This document shows, piece after piece, positions 22,191-31,409 of a DNA stretch of 64,000 bases. The stretch is from Dromiciops gliroides. Its lineage: Eukaryota > Chordata > Mammalia > Microbiotheria > Microbiotheriidae. The notes beneath the pieces were generated by a model. It worked only from the letters and a program-made list of their open reading frames with translations. It was not told where the DNA came from and did no database searches. The DNA lies in the NCBI RefSeq assembly GCF_019393635.1, contig NC_057861.1, positions 741,882,732 through 741,946,731 on the forward strand, read 5' to 3'. The position numbers and the translations under genes are program-made. Position 1 is the stretch's first letter; each line of letters opens with the position of its first letter.

Positions 22191-22809
22191 TAAGTCACAC
22201 CCTTATTAACTACCAAAGAGTGCCTCTCTCAAAGATTCTTCTGCCCAGGGCTCCTACAAGCTACTGCTCAGAGTCTCAGCCACAACCCTTCCTGGAGAGC
22301 AAGCTAAGCAAAGCACAACTGAAGGAACGATAAGGTCCTCTAGGCCAAGCTAAGAACCAGAGAAGGGCTCCAAGAATCAGACTGTGAACCTGATTAACTC
22401 AATGTATATAGCCTAGAAAATGGGTACATAGAGCCACTGGTCAGGAACACTGAGGCCCATTCGCTGTTAAAGCCTGATGATCTGTGTAGCCAGGAGTGTA
22501 AGGGCTGGGGGGAGGAGAAAGCAAGCAGGCAAACACACTCCTAGGAAACGATGGGGTGTCTGAGGGTTCCTGGGGAACTGACTTCCTTGGCAGATAATTC
22601 ATGTCTTTTCCGAGTTGATCCACTGGAGAAAATCCCTTTCCTTTGCAGTTTGCAGTAGGAAGACTTTCCTAACTCAAAGGACCTCCTTAAAGGTCCCCAG
22701 AACCTCTCCAGCTGTATTCAGCACCCCAGCTTTCTTTTTTTTGGCCCCCGAGAGGTGCCAAGCCCACAACAAGTCCCCAACCACCAAATCACACGAGGTC
22801 CCCGCTTAC

Positions 22810-22858
22810 CTTAAACTGCGGCTTCTCCAAACTGGTTAAAAACACGTCACTGAATAGT
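22810..22858 (-). CDS. PXK: PXK short exon (LFSDVFLTSLEKPQFK)
   Basis: A 49-bp exon that completes a split Pro codon and then encodes 16 residues matching human LFSDV...EKPQFK. Acceptor 'tttctgcag', donor 'gtaagc'. It is the second-shortest visible exon, after the 48-bp exon at 54885, and lies beside a short 1.03-kb intron. Confidence 0.96.
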
Positions 22859-23237
22859 CTGCAGAAACAGAACAAGATCCTTTAAAGTCAGTTCACAACC
22901 AAGCAGATGAGGACATTCAGAGGGACCTCTCAGATCTTTTCTCTTTTGGTCTGCATCTGTGATTTGGCTGGTATTGGGAACTCCCCAAGAGCAAAGGCCT
23001 GTGGCCTGACCAGGGGCATCTTCAGAGGCATGGAAAGGGAACTGCCGGGTGTGGAATCTAGCAGCCAAACCCCCCCCCCCTTAAGAAAAGCAGATCCCAA
23101 GTGGGACACCTTCCCGCAGAACGGCTGCCTGCTGCCGGGTGGGCAGGAGTCTCAACCCCAGTGACACAAGTTACTGAAAATAACACAAGGAATTCTGAAA
23201 TCCCCAGAGGTCAGGGCTTCAAGGGGCCAGGATTCCC

Positions 23238-23365
23238 TTTCCTGTGTGTGTGTGCGTGTGTGCGCGTGCACGCGCATTTGTGCATGTGTGTATGCAAGTA
23301 TCTGTGTGTATGCATGCAGGTGTCCATGTGTCTGTGTCTGTGTGTCCTTGTGTGTGTGCACGCCC
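23238..23365 (+). repeat. Imperfect (GT)n microsatellite
   Basis: Interrupted GT/GC/CATG runs over about 130 bp. It yields spurious Cys/Val or His/Thr reading frames on both strands. Confidence 0.9.
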
Positions 23366-24396
23366 GTGCTATGAGCACCAGAGTGTTTCACTTGCCTAAT
23401 TTCCCCCGTGTGTCCCCAGGCACTGGTGGGATTGGCTTGGGGAGGATGAGAGGATCTCAGCTGACATGTGACCAGCCCCTGCTCCAGGCAAACATGGGCC
23501 ACAATTATGTGAAGAGAAAGGACCTGGATTTGGTCTTTCCAAATGGCTTCCAGAGAGAAGACCCCTTGGGCTGGGAGCGGGGATGGTTTTTACAGCCAGG
23601 TCATTTCCCTCCTTATAGCAGGAGGGGGAGCAGGGGAAGGTCCTGAGAGTTTGAAAAGCCATAGTTCAGGGCCTAGAATACATTTTCCCATGGAAACAAT
23701 GTCATAAACAGTGGTTATGCCCCGAGGACAGCTCATGTAACCCACGTACCCCACAGCTGCCTTTCCCTCCCACCTATGCCCCAACGTGAGGATGACTGCA
23801 GAGGGCCCTGATCCAGGGAACCCTTACACCCATCCAGCTCTCTGTGGGGCTCCATGAAGGGCCTATATGTGCCTGTCATATGCCACCATGTGCCAGGCAC
23901 TGTGCCGAGTGTGGGTCCCCACCCTTCAGAGGTTCACTCCAAAGGAGAAGGCACAGGGACAGCGAGGAGGTAGCTCTTGGGGGCTGGGGCTCTAGCAGAT
24001 GGACAGCCCAGGAAGGGTCTCCTGTAGAAACACACTCCTAGCTCCATCTGTGGACGCCAGGACAGCAGTAGAGGAGTCGGGGCTGCCTCCGAATTGGCAG
24101 GGATGGGGACCAAAGCAGAAGGGGAATGCCGCCATTGGCCGGAGGCCAGGGGAGCGAGAGGGCCTGGGTTTGGGGGAGGGGTCAGTGTTCCCGGCCCCAG
24201 CAACCTGTCAGCCACGTTTGCCTGAGGGGGCAGGGCACTCACCAGGGCCGGTCACGACCAGGTATTTGATCAAGGGAGAAGGGAAGAGGTCAGGGCTCTT
24301 GGGACAAGACATGGGACCCTCATCCTTGTTCTCCCTCTCTGAGATATCACGCTGAAAGCTCTTAGTAAGCCAGAAGGCATGGCAGAAATATGGCTG

Positions 24397-24398
<2 letters not shown>

Positions 24399-24459
<61 letters not shown>
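24399..24459 (+). repeat. (CA)30 microsatellite, (TG) on the PXK sense strand
   Basis: An uninterrupted CA repeat of about 61 bp. On the transcribed PXK strand it is (UG)n beginning 44 nt after the 5' splice site of the exon at 24503. Confidence 0.97.
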
Positions 24460-24460
<1 letters not shown>

Positions 24461-24502
24461 AGAGAGATCTCCCCAGCCCCCCAACAGGCCCCCTGGACTT
24501 AC

Positions 24503-24581
24503 GGCATCTGTAAGAGGCGGGAGACGGTGGGCATGCCATTCTTACAGGCTTCCTGAGACAGCAGGGTTTCTAGCACGGCCA
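24503..24581 (-). CDS. PXK: PXK exon: kinase-like domain C-lobe
   Basis: Encodes AVLETLLSQEACKNGMPTVS and then RLLQM, between a split Val codon and a split Pro codon. Human has AVLESTLSCEACKNGMPTIS. Donor 'gtaagt'. A (UG)30 tract begins 44 nt into the following intron. Confidence 0.96.
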
Positions 24582-25369
24582 CTGGAAACCAAGAGACACA
24601 CCATTCAGTTACACAGAATGCACTGGCAAAGCCACCGCCACCATCTGATGAGTCTCTGCTGGCTGATCAATACTGTGTCAAAACTTCACGCACACACAGA
24701 TGGTGCCAACTTGGGGAGAGAAACTTTGGCAGCCCTCAGCATCGGCACTGGGGGAGGTAAAACAGAGCGTCTGGAGACCACACGCTGAGACGAGGCAACG
24801 GTTTAATGTCAGAAATAAGTTTCCAAAGTGTAAGAGGGGAGAGGAATCCAAGACTCCATTCACAAAAACCATGCATTCCTTTCAAAGCAGAAGTCAATAT
24901 GATCCTGTTGTGAGCTCTAAACGCATCTGAGAAGCCTGGCTGCCTCACCGCCACATGATGCCCAAGGAGGCCTAAGGTGAGACCAATGGCCAGCTTAGGA
25001 TCCAAAGGTCTTTGTAAGCCTCAGGTATTGGAAATGGAGATAACCATCAGGACCATGACCACTCACTCTAAGGCTCACAAAGTACTTGTCCTTCTCGTCT
25101 GATCTGGCAATAGATATGAGAGGTGAGCATTCCAGGCACAGGTGTCGTCCCCATTCCCAGAATGCACTCACCCCCCCCCCCAATCCCTGATGTCCTTCAA
25201 AGGTCAGCTCAAGCTGTTGTTCTTGCCTCCCCTCCCAAGATGTCTTATTTCAGCTTTGTTGGTGATGGAAGGGAAAGCTAGGAAGAGATGGATGACAGAA
25301 AGAGACCAAAAGGCAAGAAGATTAAGACAGAGGCAGACACAAATGCACAGGAAGATAGACAGATGCAGT

Positions 25370-25432
25370 TAGATGATGGATGGATGGGTAGGTAGATAGA
25401 GAGATATATATATATATATAGAGAGAGAGAGG

Positions 25433-25484
<52 letters not shown>

Positions 25485-25492
25485 CATGGATG

Positions 25493-25555
<63 letters not shown>

Positions 25556-25572
25556 GGATGGATGGATGGATG

Positions 25573-25628
<56 letters not shown>

Positions 25629-25636
25629 CATGGATG

Positions 25637-25703
<67 letters not shown>

Positions 25704-25722
25704 GATGGATGGATGGATGTCT
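25370..25722 (+). repeat. GATA/GATG tetranucleotide array of about 350 bp
   Basis: Long GATA runs with GATG blocks, a (TA)n/(GA)n start at about 25404..25430, and a larger 144-bp period: 'gatacatggatgg' recurs at 25481 and 25625. On the minus strand it reads as open YLSI/SIYL frames, which are artefacts. Confidence 0.95.
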
Positions 25723-25729
25723 CCCCTTA

Positions 25730-25960
25730 CTCATCAAGGGCAGGGACTGCTTCGTTTCTGTCTAGGCAACCCCAGTGCCTAGCACAGCGGGCCACATTAT
25801 AGGTGCCTAATAAATGCTGGCTGGTTGGTTGAGTAACCCCATTTTACTATGAGGAAGTTGAGGATTAGACAGGGATAGTGACTGGCCCAGTGTTACCGGG
25901 ATGGTACGCAGCAGAGCCAGCATCTGAAGCCAGGTCATGTCTCCAGATGCAGGGCCTCTC
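25730..25960. repeat. L2 3' terminus and MIR-like relics
   Basis: 'gggcagggactgcttcgttt' and 'gtgcctaataaatgctggct' (+) mark an L2 tail. 'attttactatgaggaagttg' onwards looks like a minus-strand MIR. Confidence 0.6.
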
Positions 25961-26314
25961 TCATCTCCTATACTGCCCATCTGAATGGGGCCATCTGAGA
26001 TCCGCTTTGGCTCAGATGCCATCACCCGTGCCCAGGCATGACCCCGGGATCGCAGCAACTTTCTCCCACAACTCTAGCACTATTTCAGACTGTGGTGCAA
26101 ACACTTTAGCAGGTGTGCAGAGTCTGGATTTTCCCCTGGCCATTTCAGGGGATACCTAAATTCAAGGCAGCTGAAAGGCTGTAAATGTTTCAGGTGTCTC
26201 AGTTGAAGAGCAAGATCGCCCCAACTGGGCTCTCTGTTTGGACAGTGAGAAGGAAGTATGTGGGCATGTAAACCACAGGTGAAGCCGGAAAGACAAGTCT
26301 GAGAGCATACTGAC

Positions 26315-26432
26315 CCACAGCCTCGGATGGCGCAGGTGGGAACGTGTCCACTGGGACCGAGTCTGGAGGCCGACCGTAGGTCATTTCATAAAGTAAGTGT
26401 CCGAAGCAATGGACGTCCACACTTTCTAACGT
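26315..26432 (-). CDS. PXK: PXK exon: kinase-like domain C-lobe (VDVHCFGHLLYEM)
   Basis: 39 codons plus one base, starting TLESVDVHCFGHLLYEMTYG and ending FPPAPSEAV. The VDVHCFGHLLYEM segment corresponds to the 'DVWSFG' helix F region of protein kinases. Acceptor 'cccacag', donor 'gtcagt'. Confidence 0.97.
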
Positions 26433-26924
26433 CTGTGGGAAAATAGAACAGAACACGGCCATTCGTGGCAGGAGAAATGCAAGGTTCAATCTCCAAGCTT
26501 CCCTTGGCCTCCATACTCAGGCTTCACCAACCGTTCTGTATAACAAATGAATCACACCAACAGGCGGGTGACAAATGCCAGGAAGGCACCAAGTCAGATT
26601 AGGGCTCACTCTGCGTGGTCTGTGTCTCCCCAGCATCCCTCACCTGCCACCCTAACCAGCAGAGATGCCGCTTGGCTCCCAGAGGACAAGCAGCTGTCGT
26701 GAGCCCCGGAGCAGACCCCTGCGAGCTCCCCTTGAGCCACGAGGAAAGGGAAGTGCCCAAAGGCAGGCCTCGGTCTCCTGCCTGAGTCCTCAGGGCTCTT
26801 CCCACAGCACCAAACTGCTTTAGCTCTCTCAGGTGAGCCTGTCCTGGCCAAAACATTTCACGTTCCCCAAATGTCTCCCCCGCAATCCCGTGTCCTGCCG
26901 TGGTGACGAGAACACATCTCTCTC

Positions 26925-27095
26925 TTGGGACAGCTAAGTGGTGCAGTGGATAGAGCACTGGCCCTGAATTCACGAGGACCAGAGTTCAAATTCGGTCTCA
27001 GACACTTAACACTTACTAGCTGTGTGACCCTGGGCAAGTCACTTAACCCCAATTGCCTCACTTAAAAAAAAAAAAAAGAAAGAAAGAAAGAAAGA
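26925..27095 (+). mobile_element. Young SINE with 17-bp target repeat, next to a PXK exon
   Basis: SINE body with tail A13 and (GAAA)n. Target repeat gagaacacatctctctc at 26908..26924 and 27096..27112. It is antisense to PXK and lies 42 nt past the donor of exon 27155..27316. Confidence 0.95.
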
Positions 27096-27154
27096 GAGAA
27101 CACATCTCTCTCCTCTGAAACACTCCTCCCCTGCTAGCACCGTGGGCCACTTAC

Positions 27155-27316
27155 GTTAATTTTCCTAAATTGTGAGAAGTAGGACCGGTAGAAGGAAGGG
27201 AGCCCCAACAAGGAGTTCTCGAGGTCCAGCAGTTGGCAGGTGTCTCCCTCCAGCATCACATTGGAAGCATGCAGATGTCCGTAAGGAAACCCCTTCTCGT
27301 GGAGGAATCTTACTGC
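27155..27316 (-). CDS. PXK: PXK exon: degenerate catalytic and metal-binding loops
   Basis: 54 codons in phase 0. FPYGHLHASNVMLEG replaces the HRDxxxxN catalytic loop: the position of the catalytic Asp is not an Asp, while the Asn is kept. LLDLENSLLGLPSFY stands where DFG would be. Human PXK has the same loops, so this is a family trait and not damage. Acceptor 'ttatttag', donor 'gtaagt'. Confidence 0.97.
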
Positions 27317-27413
27317 CTAAATAAGGCAAGACACAAAGTGGGATCACACATCACCTTGCCTGCACAAAGCCGTTTGATCTCGCAAAGCTGTTAAAATGAG
27401 GGTTACATGCATT

Positions 27414-27566
27414 GATTTTTTTTTGGGGGGGGCAGGGCAATAAGGGTTAAGTGACTTGCCCAGGGTCACACAGCTACTAAGTGTCAAGTGTCTGAGGCCA
27501 GATTTGAACTCAGGTCCTCCTGAATCCAGGGCCGGTGCTTTATCACTGCACCACCTAGCTGCCTCT
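27414..27566 (-). mobile_element. Young SINE with 13-bp target repeat
   Basis: Reverse copy with a T11/G8 tail. Target repeat ggttacatgcatt at 27401..27413 and 27567..27579. Same orientation as PXK, about 95 bases upstream of the acceptor of exon 27155..27316. Confidence 0.95.
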
Positions 27567-27709
27567 GGTTACATGCATTTATAATCTGTTCCTCCCTTGC
27601 CTCTCTCCCTGCACACAGATATAAAACTGTCAAATGTTTTTGACTTTTATAAAAAATCCTTCCAGGCCACAGCATGCCAGTGCTGGAAGGGCCCCACAGA
27701 GACCACCTA

Positions 27710-27922
27710 AGCCAATGGTGTCAAATTCAGGTGGAAACAGGGTCCGCTAGGCCCTGCATAAAGATCCCTGCAGGCCAAACACTGTCTTAGAAAGCCGCAT
27801 TTCCACATTACCCGTGTTCTACTGTGTTCTTAGTGACCTTGTTAAATGTTTCCCAATTCGATTTTAGTCTGATTCGGTGCTCTGGGCTGTCATGCGTTTG
27901 ACATCTCTGGTCTAAGTCATGT
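27710..27922 (+). mobile_element. hAT-like non-autonomous element with 'ggtgtcaaa' inverted ends
   Basis: The left end 'atggtgtcaaattcaggtgg' and right end 'catgcgtttgacatctctgg' are inverted. The body has 'aagatccctgcaggccaaac' and 'gttaaatgtttcccaattcg'. No protein coding. Confidence 0.65.
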
Positions 27923-27924
27923 CT

Positions 27925-28310
27925 GACAGAGAATGCCTTCTGCAACATCCCCCCAAAGTGGCAGCGGACCAGTCTGGGAAGCAAAACCTCTAGTGAGGGG
28001 GAACCTACTGTTTTCCAAGGCAGCTCAGCCCATTTTAGAATAGCTCTAAGGATCAGCAGGCTTCTCTGTACTTCAGGTCAAAGACTAACTCTATGCCCCC
28101 ATCCCCACTGTTCCAGGCCCGCCTTCACAAGGCAAGTTCTCGTCTCTCTGCCCTGGAACAATTCTTCAGACACTTGAACGTGACTCTAAGATATTCCTTC
28201 TTGTCCTTCTCATCCTCAGTCCTTCCGCTGCCCCTGGGAAGGGATGGTCTTACAGACTCTTGCCATCCTGGACACCTTCTGATTTGTCAGACGTTAATAA
28301 AGACTTGTTT
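27925..28310 (+). mobile_element. Ancient CR1/L3-like LINE fragment (uncertain)
   Basis: 'gagggggaacctactgtttt', 'cagcccattttagaatagct' and 'attcttcagacacttgaacg' recall the CR1/L3 3' region of mammals. The match is from memory. Confidence 0.4.
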
Positions 28311-28354
28311 GAAAAATAAAATAAAGATTTGTTTGAAGTCGACCTAATTTTTGT

Positions 28355-29400
28355 TGTTGTTGTTGTTACAAGGGAAGGCTTATTGAGGGAGAGGAAAAAT
28401 AATTATAATGAAAATAACTGTAATGTAAAATAAGAGACGTCAATAAAACTTAAAAAAGATGTAAAAAGTCAACACATTTTGAAACAAAAATCAAACAGCA
28501 CCTGGGAAGGCAATACCAGCACCATCTCTGTCGATTCCCTTGAAGAGAAATGACAATGAATTCTCCCATGAAGTAAAGAGCTAAGTTCTCTAAAGAACTG
28601 GGATAAAGAGGCGTCTTTATGGGAGTAGTAGACTCCAGTGTAGACGTGAGGTATCATCTGCCGTTCTCTGCGGTCTCTTTTGTGTCCTCTATGTTCGAAA
28701 CAAGTTAAGAATCTCAATATTCTCCAAAAGAATCTAAGATGGGCGAGGAGGAAGATGGTCTTCTGACCAGTTTGCACATATGAAGAGCCACATTCCAAGA
28801 CCAAGACAGCCCGTACCGAGCTCCAAATTCATGGGAAAATCCAACCACTTTGTGTTCATCTATTTGGAAAAGTCCATACAGAGTAGCGGCCAAGCCCGGC
28901 GGCCAAGCCTGCCTAGGCCTTGGAGGCCCCTAAGATGAACCGATAAGTCCTGGGTGGGTGAGAAGAAGCCATTTCATGCTTTTTGCAACTTCTTCACACT
29001 AATGTAGAAGAGCCTCCAGATGATGGGAAATGAAGACAAAAAGGAAGAAATCATGGCCATAAATATGCCCGAGTACTGCATCTCCTGAAAGTCAGGTACC
29101 ATAATCGGTGTCTACCACTTGTCAGCAATGACACAATTAAGCAAGTTAAGAAAATTTTAAATTAATTGCTGCCTTTGTTTCAGACATCTGCTTTTGTGAC
29201 TTGCCCAAAGTCATACGGTTATGAAGTAGCAGAGATGCAATGTGGACTCTAGGCCTTCCGAGTCACCTCCCAGGATTCTTCCCATTTTAGCTTAAACTAA
29301 CTCGTTCTGCCCCTACCTGGACACTTCTGTACAGGATGGTGTGCCCCTCACGAGAGCAAAGGGAGTATGGGGGCGGAGAACACATAAATTCCACTATGTT
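28355..29400. other. Intron stretch, mostly unrecognised
   Basis: AT-rich sequence. About 29160..29290 has a possible minus-strand MIR ('gtgacttgcccaaagtcata'). Nothing else recognised. Confidence 0.4.
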
Positions 29401-29426
29401 TTAAGTGAAAATTAGATACTCCTCAC

Positions 29427-29528
29427 CTCTAATATCTGTCGTCCAAATGTTTTTATTTGCTGGAGCTCAAGGCCCTGAATTTTCTTGGGGTGGCAGTATT
29501 TCTTCAGGAACGGGTCTTTTGGTTTTGC
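29427..29528 (-). CDS. PXK: PXK exon (AKPKDPFLKKYCHPKK...)
   Basis: 34 codons, phase 0, reading AKPKDPFLKKYCHPKKIQGL and then ELQQIKTFGRQILE, as in human PXK apart from two substitutions. Acceptor 'ttcaaag', donor 'gtgagg'. Confidence 0.97.
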
Positions 29529-29637
29529 CTTTGAAAAAGACCAAACAAGAGATACCACCTTACCCGGCTGAACTGGCAAGAAGCCAACAAAGGATCAAGG
29601 TCAACATCAGAAGGAAACAGGGAGAACAGGTGCTTTT

Positions 29638-29789
29638 TTGTTGTTGTTTTTTAGTGAGGCAATTGGGGTTAAGTGACTTGCCCAGGGTCACACAGCTAGT
29701 AAGTGTTAAGTGTCTGAGGCTGGATTTGAACTCAGGTACTCCTGATTTCAGGGCCGGTGCTCTATCCACTGCACCACCTAGCTGCCCCT
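29638..29789 (-). mobile_element. Young SINE with 15-bp target repeat
   Basis: Target repeat agaacaggtgctttt at 29623..29637 and 29790..29804. It lies in sense to PXK, about 110 bases upstream of the acceptor of exon 29427..29528. Confidence 0.95.
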
Positions 29790-29804
29790 AGAACAGGTGC
29801 TTTT

Positions 29805-30560
29805 TACATAATCGACAGAAAGCGGGAACTTCTGGAGAGCAGAGAGCACTAGAGAATGCCACAGACTCCTGGGAGACCCTGAGCAGCAGCCCTGTGCTCG
29901 ACCTGTCAAGGGAAGGAAATGAGTCTGCACCGGCCTGAACACAACCCTTTCTTTGCAGTGTTTGTCAAAGCCGGGAGCCACCTCTCTGTCCGGCGGGTGG
30001 AGGGCCGCTCAGCAAATCGTGTCTACTGGTGGCATGTGATGGGCCGGTGCTATCAGCGGCATGTGGGAAGACTACAAGGCCATATTTGGACTCTGGGAAT
30101 ATGAGGAGTGATGAAAACCAGACTGCTCACCCACACACGGGCTGGCAACTCTTCAGTGGGTGCCAGGCAACCTATTTTTTTTTTTTGGATTGTTTGGTTA
30201 TTAGGTTTTATTTTGCTTAAATGTGGGGCACTGTATTAATTTTCCTCCTCTTCACTAATTAAAATAAGCCCGGCTCCAACAAGAGGGGTTGGGCTGAAGA
30301 GTTCCCCCCCATATTTGGCTCCACTATTGGTTAACTCGGGTCTATTGTAAACGTTGTATTTGTCATTACCAAGAGTCAATTGTCAAAAGCATCAGGAATT
30401 CAGTCCTGAGACCAGGCTGGAGAACAGAGGAAAGAGCAGCTCTTGGCCATTTATTTGGCTTCTGGAATCAGAACCTCATGATGTAACGAGGAGAAAGAGG
30501 CATGTTTTTATTTCATTCTCAAGTTCATCCGAGGAGGGTGACATGCCCCCCCACCCCCCC
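29805..30560. other. Intron stretch without recognised features
   Basis: No named repeats. A T13 run lies near 30174..30187. Confidence 0.4.
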
Positions 30561-30562
30561 CA

Positions 30563-30563
<1 letters not shown>

Positions 30564-30607
<44 letters not shown>
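30564..30607 (+). repeat. (CA)22 microsatellite
   Basis: Uninterrupted CA repeat preceded by C-rich sequence. Confidence 0.95.
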
Positions 30608-30609
<2 letters not shown>

Positions 30610-30964
30610 GAGCTCGCGCTCGGCTATAGGCTTGGGCTGGTGCCTTACCACCTACAGAACATGCATCTCATCTGCCAGGTGACAATTTGTCATGTCATGA
30701 AACATGGCACTTCTGTGTCTGCGGGGGGTGGGGGGGAAGGAAGAGCAGCAGAGAGCAGAGGGCCAAAGAGGGAAGGAAATATTCTTGAAACAACTGTCAT
30801 TTTTCTATGCTGAAATCCAAAGAGGTCTGGGTCCTCCACCATCCAACTGCCAGTCCAAAGGCCCTGCCTCTAAAGTGAAGGTCAGTTGGACAAATCAGAC
30901 ACTCAACAACTCTCGTTAATTAGTTGTGAACTTGGACTTTAAGTAACAGCAGTAACAAATCTCT

Positions 30965-31110
30965 CTTGGAGGCTGCTTTAAAGTTTACAAAACGTTCTAC
31001 CTCTATCATCTCATGGGATCCTCGAGAGAACCTTGCAGAGCAAGAATGATATCCCCACTTTGCAGATGAGAAGACTGAGTCCCAGAGAGGCTGCCCCGCA
31101 ATAGCGTGAC
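30965..31110 (-). repeat. MIR-family SINE
   Basis: 'aaagtttacaaaacgttcta', 'tcatctcatgggatcctc' and 'ctttgcagatgagaagactg' are the reverse of a MIR tail and core. Confidence 0.75.
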
Positions 31111-31167
31111 CTCAGTAATGCCATTTGTCATTTCCTGCCAAGCCCCCACCCGGGGTTGTCCAAATAC

Positions 31168-31272
31168 CTTGTAGATGAGGTCCTTCAGCGTTCCTTTCTC
31201 ATTAAAGGCCCTAATGACCAAGGCGGAGGATTCACTGGCTGTGGCGAAGGTGACTCGGTAGATGTGTGGGTG
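31168..31272 (-). CDS. PXK: PXK exon: kinase-like N-lobe (HPHIYRVTFATASESSALV)
   Basis: 35 codons in phase 0, starting HPHIYRVTFATASESSALVI and ending FNEKGTLKDLIYK, matching the hinge region of the human kinase-like domain. Acceptor 'cttggcag', donor 'gtattt', which is weaker than its neighbours. Confidence 0.97.
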
Positions 31273-31409
31273 CTGCCAAGACAAAGAGCACACGTGAGCT
31301 GTGTTTGGGTAGTTGCCAGTCCAGCCCAACGCCCCGCATCTGCCTTCCTCATCTCCATCAAATTCCGCCGTCGTTGTCGGTGACACTTTTCAAGAATACC
31401 CTCCACTCT

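Noticed and set aside
23101-23646. 181-codon frame on + with Cys/Val runs
   Set aside because: Spans an imperfect GT microsatellite that removes stops. No homology seen.
24399-24459. Regular repeats as a CRISPR-like array
   Set aside because: Plain dinucleotide repeat without spacers, in a vertebrate genome.
25278-25737. Long YLSI/SIYL repeat proteins on the minus strand
   Set aside because: They are direct translations of the GATA microsatellite.
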